A stretch of 64,000 nucleotides of DNA. It comes from Bacteroidia bacterium (GTDB lineage: Bacteria; Bacteroidota; Bacteroidia; CAIKAF01). The translations under genes and the position numbers were made by a program. How positions within the stretch are numbered: position 1 is the first letter of the stretch; every line of letters starts with the position of its first letter. Under the pieces are notes generated by a model. It was not told the DNA's origin and did not search any database. It saw only the letters and a list, made by a program, of their open reading frames with translations. The stretch spans positions 1-64,000 of the forward strand of contig JACVCJ010000019.1 of NCBI GenBank assembly GCA_016742095.1, read 5' to 3'. Positions 58,114 through 64,000 of this stretch are shown here, in pieces.

Positions 58114-59292
58114 ATGAAAAATAGGAGAAAGATTGCCGTATCGGCTGCCGTTATTTTTTTGTTAAGTGCCTGCGGACTGATCATTTCGGTGTTTTCTGCC
58201 GGAAAGAACGGAGTTCAGGAAGAAATATTGCCGAACGACGATAAAGTGAACGTGGTATGTATCGATCCGGGCCACGGTGGGCACGATCCGGGCTGTCACG
58301 GCGCTTCGGTGCATGAAAAGAACATTGCCCTGGCCATTGCGCTGAAACTGGGCGCACAGATCGAAAAACAGTACCCCGATGTAAAAGTGATCTATACCCG
58401 TAAAACGGACGTGTTCGTAGAACTGCACAAACGTGCCGAGATCGCCAATAAGGCCGGCGCCGACCTGTTCATTTGCATACACTGCAATGCGGGCCCGTCC
58501 GAAGCCAGCGGCAGCGAGACCTACGCGCTCGGGCTGCACAAGACCGAGGCCAACCTGGCCGTGGCCAAACGCGAGAACGACGTGGTGATGATGGAAGGCG
58601 ACTACCAGAAGAATTACGAAGGCTTCGACGTAAACTCACCCGAAGGTTCCATTATTTTTTCGCTCTACCAGAACGCCTACCTGAACCGCAGTCTTTCCTT
58701 CGCGGCCAAATGCCAGAAATATTTCAAGCAGGATGCCCAGCGTAACGACCGCGGCGTAAAACAGGCCGGGTTCCTGGTGCTGTGGAAATCGGCCATGCCT
58801 GCCGTACTCATCGAAACCGGTTTCCTCACCAATGTAAAAGAAGAAAAATACCTGATGGAGAGCGCCAACCAGGACGTAATGGCTACCAGTATCTTCAAGG
58901 CGTTCTCTGAATACAAGGCCGAGATCGAAGGCAGTGTGGTCACCGTAAAACCGCCGGTAAACAACGATAAACCCAAAGAGAACGACAATAAAGGACAGAA
59001 AACCGAGGTAAAACCCTCCGCAGAGAACGAGGTTACGTACCGCGTTCAGTTCATGTCCATTCCGGAAAAACTGCCTTCTACCGACAGCCGCATCCGCAAC
59101 CTGGAAGACGTGGTCATGTACCGCAACGGAAACCTGTACAGCTATACCTCGGGTCGTTTCGAAAATATGGAAAAGGCCACTCAGCACCAGGTAGTTGTGC
59201 GCAAAAGCGGCTACAAGGACGCCTTTGTGGTGGTGTTTAAGGGCGAAACGCGCATTACCCTGCGGGAAGCTCAGGCCATGTCGGCAAATTAA
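58114..59292 (+). CDS. N-acetylmuramoyl-L-alanine amidase (Amidase_3) with SPOR-like tail
   Basis: Periplasmic zinc amidase of 392 aa that cuts the stem peptide from peptidoglycan. A signal anchor (IAVSAAVIFLLSACGLIISV) is followed by the catalytic domain with all four key positions: IDPGHGGHDPG, VHEKNIALAI, FICIHCNAG and LIETGFLTN. A Lys/Asp-rich linker leads to a SPOR-like C-terminal domain (EVTYRVQFMSIPEKLPST, GRFENMEKATQHQVVVRKSG). Divergent from lptD; the MCE gene follows 63 bp later. Confidence 0.92.
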   Translation: MKNRRKIAVSAAVIFLLSACGLIISVFSAGKNGVQEEILPNDDKVNVVCIDPGHGGHDPGCHGASVHEKNIALAIALKLGAQIEKQYPDVKVIYTRKTDVFVELHKRAEIANKAGADLFICIHCNAGPSEASGSETYALGLHKTEANLAVAKRENDVVMMEGDYQKNYEGFDVNSPEGSIIFSLYQNAYLNRSLSFAAKCQKYFKQDAQRNDRGVKQAGFLVLWKSAMPAVLIETGFLTNVKEEKYLMESANQDVMATSIFKAFSEYKAEIEGSVVTVKPPVNNDKPKENDNKGQKTEVKPSAENEVTYRVQFMSIPEKLPSTDSRIRNLEDVVMYRNGNLYSYTSGRFENMEKATQHQVVVRKSGYKDAFVVVFKGETRITLREAQAMSAN

Positions 59293-59355
59293 CCCGTTCT
59301 ATTTGCGTTTTAGCCCGGAATCTCCTATAATTGTGCTACCAATAAACATTACGCC

Positions 59356-60390
59356 TTGAAAATTTCAAAAGAGTTTAAGATCGGACTGGTTGTAATTATA
59401 GCCCTGGCCACTACTTTCTGGGGATTTAATCTGCTTAAGGGACGAAATATTTTCAAAAAAACCATGAAATTATATGCCGTTTACCAGAACGTGAACGGAC
59501 TTACACCGTCCTGCCCCGTAAAGGTGAACGGTTACAAGATCGGTATGGTGGAAGAAGTGGGCTTTTTGCCCGGCGATCCCGACGGACGCCTGCTGGTGAC
59601 CATGCGTATCGACGAAAAGGATTTCATCATCACCAAAGGTACCCTGGCCCGTATCGGGGGCGATCTGCTGGGCAGCAAGGAAGTGACCCTGGAGCCTTCC
59701 GAATCGCGTATACCCGTTATCTCCGGCGATACCCTGTATTCCGGCATCGAAATAGGCCTGGAACAGCAGGTGAACGAGATCATTGCACCGCTTAAAGTGA
59801 AGGTGGAGAACCTGATCTCTTCCGTGGATACCATCGTGGTTTCGTTTAAAGAGATCTTCGACGACGACGGTATGCGCAACGTGAAGACCGGTCTGAACTC
59901 CCTGCGCGCTACCATTCAGGGCGTGGAAACGGCCATCGGTCAGGTGAACGGACTGCTTTCGAGCGAATCGCCCAAAATTGCCAATATCATCACCAATGTG
60001 GAAAGCATTTCGGGTACCATCAAGAACAATAATGCCGAGATCAAGAATATCATCGAGAACCTTTCCAGCTTCTCCGACAGCCTTAAAATGGTGGAGATCA
60101 GGAAAACGGTGAACCAGATCGACCGTACCGTGGCCGAACTCGACTCCGTGGTGGCCAAGATCAACCGGGGCGAAGGTACGGTGGGTGAACTCATCAATAA
60201 CCGCGGCCTGTACAACAAGCTCGACAGCGCGGCCAACAACCTGAACGTGCTCATCGAGGACATCAAGGAAAATCCCGGCGATTATGTGCACATCAACCTG
60301 ATAAAGATCGGCGACGGCAAGAAAAAAGAAGAGAAGCAGAAGAAGAAAGAGGCTGCCCGCATCGAGGCCGAGCGCAAGAAAAAGGAATAG
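59356..60390 (+). CDS. MlaD/MCE family lipid-transport protein
   Basis: Protein of 344 aa with one N-terminal membrane helix (FKIGLVVIIALATTFWGFNL), an MCE domain (LYAVYQNVNGLTPSCPVKVN, IGGDLLGSKEVTLEPSESRI) and a long coiled-coil tail ending in a Lys/Glu-rich stretch. MlaD proteins form hexameric pores that carry phospholipids between the membranes. The start is TTG 59356, since no ATG occurs before the membrane helix; TATAATTG at 59326-59333 is a candidate -7 box. The ATPase and permease partners are not in this window. Confidence 0.88.
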   Translation: MKISKEFKIGLVVIIALATTFWGFNLLKGRNIFKKTMKLYAVYQNVNGLTPSCPVKVNGYKIGMVEEVGFLPGDPDGRLLVTMRIDEKDFIITKGTLARIGGDLLGSKEVTLEPSESRIPVISGDTLYSGIEIGLEQQVNEIIAPLKVKVENLISSVDTIVVSFKEIFDDDGMRNVKTGLNSLRATIQGVETAIGQVNGLLSSESPKIANIITNVESISGTIKNNNAEIKNIIENLSSFSDSLKMVEIRKTVNQIDRTVAELDSVVAKINRGEGTVGELINNRGLYNKLDSAANNLNVLIEDIKENPGDYVHINLIKIGDGKKKEEKQKKKEAARIEAERKKKE

Positions 60391-60428
60391 CATTTATCAC
60401 GGAAGAACATTAAAAAAAGAGCGGAATC

Positions 60429-61760
60429 ATGGACGCATTGAAATATTTACCACAGATACTCTTCAGCGTATTGTTCCTGGCCGGCATCGGTTTATTCGGC
60501 AGGAACGTACTGAAAGTGGTACGTAACATACGTTTGGGCAAGACCGAAAACCGGAACGACAATAAGGGCGAACGCATAAAGACCATGGTACTGGTGGCCC
60601 TGGGACAGTCTAAAATGGTAACCCGGCCCCTCGCTGCCGTGATGCACATTTTTGTGTACGTAGGTTTCATCATCATTAACCTGGAAATGCTCGAGATCGT
60701 GATCGACGGCGTTTTCGGCACACACCGCATCTTTGCCTTCATGGGCGGTTTTTACAGTTTCCTGATCGCCACCTTCGAGGTACTGGCCTTCCTGGTGATC
60801 CTGGGTTGTGCGGTCTTCCTGGCCCGTCGTAATTCGGGTGCGGTAAAACGTCTGCTGTCTACCGGAGACCTGAAAGGCTGGCCCTCCCGCGATGCCAATA
60901 TGATCCTCGTGACCGAGATACTGCTCATGTGCGCCTTCCTGAGCATGAACGCCGCCGATGCCCTGCTGCAGCAGCGTGGCGAAGCACACTATATCACGGC
61001 CGGAAGTTTCCCGGTATCCCAGCTGATCCAGCCGCTGTTCAGTGGTCTGGGCAACGATGTACTCATTGGCATCGAACGTTTCGGCTGGTGGTTTCACATA
61101 CTGGGTATCCTGTGTTTCATGAACTACCTGCCGTATTCCAAGCACTGGCACATCATCATGGCCTTCCCGAATACCTATTTCAGCAAACTGACGCCCAAAG
61201 GCGAGTTCACGAACCTGGAAAGCGTGACCAAAGAGGTAAAACTGATGCTCGATCCCTCGGCCGATCCTTTTGCGGCCGCCGATCCGGATGCGCCCCTGCC
61301 GTCCTTCGGCGCCAAAGACGTGACCGATCTCACCTGGAAACAGCTGATGGACGCATACACCTGCACGGAGTGCGGCCGCTGTACCAGCGAATGCCCGGCC
61401 AATAACACGGGTAAACTGCTGTCGCCGCGTAAGATCATGATGGACACCCGCGACCGTCTTACCGAAGTGGGCAACAACATCGACAAACACGGTAAAGACC
61501 ACAAGGACGGCAAAACCCTGGTGAACGATTACATTACGCCGGAGGAACTCTGGGCCTGCACTACCTGCAACGCCTGCGCACAGGCCTGCCCGGTGAACAT
61601 CGACCCGGTTTCGATCATCATTGACCTGCGCCGCAGCCTGGTGATGGAAGAAAGCGCCGCCCCGGGCTCACTCAATGCCATGTTCTCCAATATTGAGAAC
61701 AATGCCGCGCCCTGGCAGTTCTCACAGGCCGACCGTTTAAACTGGGCACAGGAAAATTAA
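60429..61760 (+). CDS. Membrane-bound 4Fe-4S protein, HdrC/GlpC-like with cytochrome b domain
   Basis: Protein of 443 aa. The first 260 residues carry about five membrane helices with His residues (VMHIFVYVGFIIINLEMLEI, WWFHILGILCFMNYLPYSKH), suggesting a NarI-like haem b domain. Two 4Fe-4S motifs follow: CTECGRCTSECPANN and CTTCNACAQACPVNI. The layout matches membrane heterodisulfide-reductase-related proteins that pass electrons between quinones and a partner subunit, here the next gene. The electron donor is unknown. Confidence 0.85.
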   Translation: MDALKYLPQILFSVLFLAGIGLFGRNVLKVVRNIRLGKTENRNDNKGERIKTMVLVALGQSKMVTRPLAAVMHIFVYVGFIIINLEMLEIVIDGVFGTHRIFAFMGGFYSFLIATFEVLAFLVILGCAVFLARRNSGAVKRLLSTGDLKGWPSRDANMILVTEILLMCAFLSMNAADALLQQRGEAHYITAGSFPVSQLIQPLFSGLGNDVLIGIERFGWWFHILGILCFMNYLPYSKHWHIIMAFPNTYFSKLTPKGEFTNLESVTKEVKLMLDPSADPFAAADPDAPLPSFGAKDVTDLTWKQLMDAYTCTECGRCTSECPANNTGKLLSPRKIMMDTRDRLTEVGNNIDKHGKDHKDGKTLVNDYITPEELWACTTCNACAQACPVNIDPVSIIIDLRRSLVMEESAAPGSLNAMFSNIENNAAPWQFSQADRLNWAQEN

Positions 61761-61814
61761 GACGAATCAAGAACAAGACTTCATACAGGTTGTAAAAGCA
61801 TAATACGTTAGGGT

Positions 61815-62603
61815 ATGAGCGAATTGAATGTACGAACAATGGCCGAAATGGCCGCTTCCGGCGAAAATCCCGAGATCCTCTTCTGGGTGGGCTGCGCCGG
61901 TAGTTTTGACGATAAAGCCAAGAAGGTGACCAAAGCCTTCGTAAAAATACTGAACAGCGCCGGTATCTCTTTTGCCGTACTCGGCACTGAAGAAGGCTGC
62001 ACGGGCGATCCCGCCAAACGTTCGGGCAACGAGTTCCTGTTCCAGATGCAGGCCATGCAGAACATACAGGTAATGAATGCCTATGGCGTTAAAAAAGTGG
62101 TGGCCGCCTGTCCGCACTGCTTCAACACACTCAAGAACGAATATCCCGAACTGGGAGGCGAATACGAAGTGCTGCACCACACACAGTTCCTGCAGAAACT
62201 GATCGACGAAGGCCGCCTGAAGATACAGGGCGGCGCCTACCAGGGAAAACGCATTACCTACCACGATGCCTGTTACCTGGGCCGCGGAAACGACGAATAC
62301 GAAGCCCCGCGCAGCCTGATCGAAAAACTGGATGCCGCCCTGGTGGAAATGCCCCGCAACCGTAAACGCGGTTTTTGCTGCGGAGCCGGCGGCGGACAGA
62401 TGTTCAAAGAGGCCGAACCCGGTAATAAAGAAGTGAACGTGGAACGCGCCGAAGAGGCCATTGCCCAGGATCCGGCCGTAATTGCCGTGGGCTGCCCCTT
62501 CTGTAAGACCATGATGGCCGACGGCGTGAAACACTTCGAAAAAGAAGACGAGATCAAAGTAATGGACCTGGCCGAACTGATTGCCTCGGCGCAGGATTTG
62601 TAA
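61815..62603 (+). CDS. HdrB-like (Fe-S)-binding protein with CCG domains
   Basis: Protein of 262 aa with two cysteine-rich CCG-type modules: VGCAGSFD with EEGCTGDPAKRSGNE and ACPHCFNTL, then YHDACYLGRGNDEYEAPRSL, GFCCGAGGGQMF and GCPFCKTMM. This is the heterodisulfide reductase subunit B/GlpC family layout. It is 54 bp after the membrane Fe-S gene and probably forms one complex with it. Confidence 0.85.
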   Translation: MSELNVRTMAEMAASGENPEILFWVGCAGSFDDKAKKVTKAFVKILNSAGISFAVLGTEEGCTGDPAKRSGNEFLFQMQAMQNIQVMNAYGVKKVVAACPHCFNTLKNEYPELGGEYEVLHHTQFLQKLIDEGRLKIQGGAYQGKRITYHDACYLGRGNDEYEAPRSLIEKLDAALVEMPRNRKRGFCCGAGGGQMFKEAEPGNKEVNVERAEEAIAQDPAVIAVGCPFCKTMMADGVKHFEKEDEIKVMDLAELIASAQDL

Positions 62604-62605
62604 AC

Positions 62606-63088
62606 ATGGAAACACAACAGATCTTACATACGATAGAAGAAATGCCTGCCACCACACGGGTGTGGGTATACAAGGCCGACCGTTTTCTTACGGAGGCCGA
62701 AACACAACAGGCCGAACAGCGGGCCCTGGCCTTTACGGCACAGTGGGCCGCACACGGCAAAGCGCTTACTGCGACCGCTTTTGTGCAGGATAAGCTCTGG
62801 CTGGTATTTGCCGTGGACGAATCGAAGGAAGGCGCTTCGGGTTGCTCCATCGATAAGGTATTCCGCCTGGTGCAGGAGCTGGAACAGGACCTGCGCGTAC
62901 GCTTTACCGACCGCCTGCTGCTGGCCTGGGAAAAGGACGGAAATATTCAGCTTACCCCGCTTTCAGAACTGGCCGCTGCCGGCGTTACCGCCGATACCCG
63001 GATATTTGACGATACCGTACAAAACCTGGGCGACTGGCATACACGGCGCAAAAAAGCCTCGGAAAGCTGGGTAAAACGCTACCTCTGA
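62606..63088 (+). CDS. Conserved Bacteroidota protein often labelled ABC transporter ATPase
   Basis: Protein of 160 aa, 2 bp after the HdrB-like gene and so in its operon. Diagnostic blocks are RVWVYKADRFLTEAETQQAE and VDESKEGASGCSIDKVFRLV. There is no Walker A or B motif, so the usual database label of ATPase is not supported. No known domain is visible. Genomic context suggests a link with the Fe-S/MlaD locus. Confidence 0.72.
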   Translation: METQQILHTIEEMPATTRVWVYKADRFLTEAETQQAEQRALAFTAQWAAHGKALTATAFVQDKLWLVFAVDESKEGASGCSIDKVFRLVQELEQDLRVRFTDRLLLAWEKDGNIQLTPLSELAAAGVTADTRIFDDTVQNLGDWHTRRKKASESWVKRYL

Positions 63089-63160
63089 TCCCCGTTCTTT
63101 CTGCATCCCTGCTATACCTGACTTTCATTTAGTATATTTATCAGTATAAGGGTTGCCGAT

Positions 63161-64000
63161 ATGCATAAAAAATTCCTATTCACTGTTTTTATGGTCCTGC
63201 TGGCGGGACTTACCGCCACGTCCTGCAAAAAGCTGAAAGAACCTACGGGCGACATCGAAAAACAATATGCGGCTGCGGGCGGACATAGCATGAACGCCAT
63301 CGAGATCAAGGACGCTGCAGGCAATAAAATGTACAAGATCCATTATCCTTCGCCGCTGCCGGGGCCTTGTCCCGTAGTGGTATGGGGCAACGGAACAGGT
63401 GGTACGCCCGAGAACTACGAGGGGGTTATGAGTCACCTGGCCGGCTGGGGATTTATCGTGATCGGCAGTTACGAGGGCTACGTAGGCACGGGCCAGGCCA
63501 TACTGACCACCGTAGATTTCATGAACATCCTGAATACGGACACTTCCGGCATTTTTTACGGTAAGGCGGATATGGCCCGGGTGGGCGCCGTGGGACATTC
63601 ACAGGGAGCTGCGGGTATACTCAACGCACATACCGATTTTCCGGCGGGAAGCATTTTCAGGACCCTGGTGCCGGTGAACCTGCCCACGCCCAAATGGACC
63701 GCCCCGGAACATATATACGATCCCGAACTGGTGCAGGTACCGGTATTCCTGATGAGCGGCAAGGCCGACGGACTTATTTCACCGGTAAAGAGCAACGGCG
63801 AGACCTTCGATGCCCTGCCTCCGGGTTTACCCGCTGTCATGGGCCTGGCTGCGGGCGCCGGACACCTGGCATTTACCAAAAGCGGCGGACGGCATGTAGG
63901 CTACCTTACGGCCTGGCTGCGCTACCAGCTGTTCAGCGATACCGTGGCCGCGGGAGCGTTCACAGGTGCGGATGCCGAAATAAAGAACAATTCCGGCTGG
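63161..64000 (+). CDS. Lipoprotein alpha/beta hydrolase, partial at the window edge
   Basis: The frame is open from ATG 63161 to the last base (280 codons) with no stop, so the gene continues outside. Lipoprotein signal LFTVFMVLLAGLTATSCKK with the lipidated Cys in TSC. The hydrolase shows WGNGTGGTPENYEGV (oxyanion region), nucleophile elbow VGHSQGAAG, Asp in MSGKADGLISP and His in GAGHLAFTK, as in chlorophyllase- or cutinase-like lipases. It is outer-membrane or periplasmic; the substrate is unknown. Confidence 0.82.
   Translation, partial: MHKKFLFTVFMVLLAGLTATSCKKLKEPTGDIEKQYAAAGGHSMNAIEIKDAAGNKMYKIHYPSPLPGPCPVVVWGNGTGGTPENYEGVMSHLAGWGFIVIGSYEGYVGTGQAILTTVDFMNILNTDTSGIFYGKADMARVGAVGHSQGAAGILNAHTDFPAGSIFRTLVPVNLPTPKWTAPEHIYDPELVQVPVFLMSGKADGLISPVKSNGETFDALPPGLPAVMGLAAGAGHLAFTKSGGRHVGYLTAWLRYQLFSDTVAAGAFTGADAEIKNNSGW

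Noticed and set aside
62606-63088. ABC transporter ATPase
   Set aside because: The label is common for this Bacteroidota family, but there is no Walker A, signature or Walker B motif in the 160 residues.

Overview
The window is a stretch of chromosome from a member of the Bacteroidota, most likely the Chitinophagales/Chitinophagaceae. The evidence is type IX secretion (T9SS) cargo with both kinds of C-terminal sorting domain, a PorQ homologue, a THX ribosomal protein, and Bacteroidota promoters of the form TAnnTTTG (sometimes with TTTG about 19 bp upstream) in place of Shine-Dalgarno-led -35/-10 units. Genes are mostly short operons or single genes on both strands. No rRNA, transposase, integrase or CRISPR array was seen. 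One tRNA (Cys, GCA) is present. The window opens in the last 29 codons of an unidentified gene and closes inside a lipoprotein alpha/beta hydrolase.

Layout. 0-11.9 kb: a large PKD adhesin (T9SS type B), a dienelactone hydrolase, recQ-fabH, an SGNH hydrolase, a T9SS type A subtilase, and waaA (Kdo transferase) with an AlkD-like glycosylase. 12-20.3 kb: a three-domain nucleotidyltransferase/heptose phosphatase/P-loop kinase fusion followed by dapD and a heptosyltransferase-like GT9; then arsC-like, photolyase, bifunctional nuclease, a nucleoside transporter and YraN. 20.3-24.7 kb: a lipase, an orphan HicB-like protein, tRNA-Cys, a Cys-rich CWC protein overlapping folB, gltX and a YceI lipoprotein. 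24.9-31.4 kb: an ECF sigma/putative anti-sigma/Spy-like operon, a probable structured non-coding RNA, TerC, a Skp/OmpH-like chaperone, THX and accC. 31.5-38.6 kb: a LuxR-type regulator lacking the phospho-accepting Asp, a fatty acid desaturase, a META lipoprotein, MATE, Crp/Fnr, rplS, trmH-like, DUF4920 and a second AlkD-like protein. 38.6-47.6 kb: porQ, a PrsW protease, aldehyde dehydrogenase, DUF962, a penicillin-acylase-family hydrolase, a 2-oxoacid dehydrogenase E2 and a cytosolic YceI. 47.7-53.4 kb: a LigB dioxygenase, a three-gene cluster of unknown function (small protein, DUF2335 membrane protein, propeller-like protein), SDR, an unknown membrane protein, aroK and a small secreted protein. 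53.4-64 kb: a propionyl-CoA-synthetase-like ligase and lptD on the minus strand; an amidase, MlaD-like protein, two HdrC/HdrB-like Fe-S proteins, a conserved Bacteroidota protein and the final hydrolase on the plus strand.

Themes. Much of the content builds the envelope: Kdo and heptose transfer plus LptD for lipopolysaccharide, an MCE lipid-transport protein, Skp-like and Spy-like chaperones, a murein amidase, and PorQ with two T9SS cargo proteins. Core metabolism (fabH, accC, dapD, aroK, folB, gltX, E2) and DNA repair (recQ, photolyase, two AlkD-like proteins) are scattered between.

Most worth a second look: a candidate 210-nt structured RNA at 26.58-26.79 kb with its own promoter and a perfect terminator; the fusion protein at 12.1 kb; the atypical response regulator with a long palindrome upstream; several genes whose -7 box sits 4-11 nt from the start codon, suggesting leaderless or nearly leaderless mRNAs; short intergenic repeats; and the unknown cluster at 48.6-50.9 kb. 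All function calls come from reading the sequence; no database search or folding program was run.
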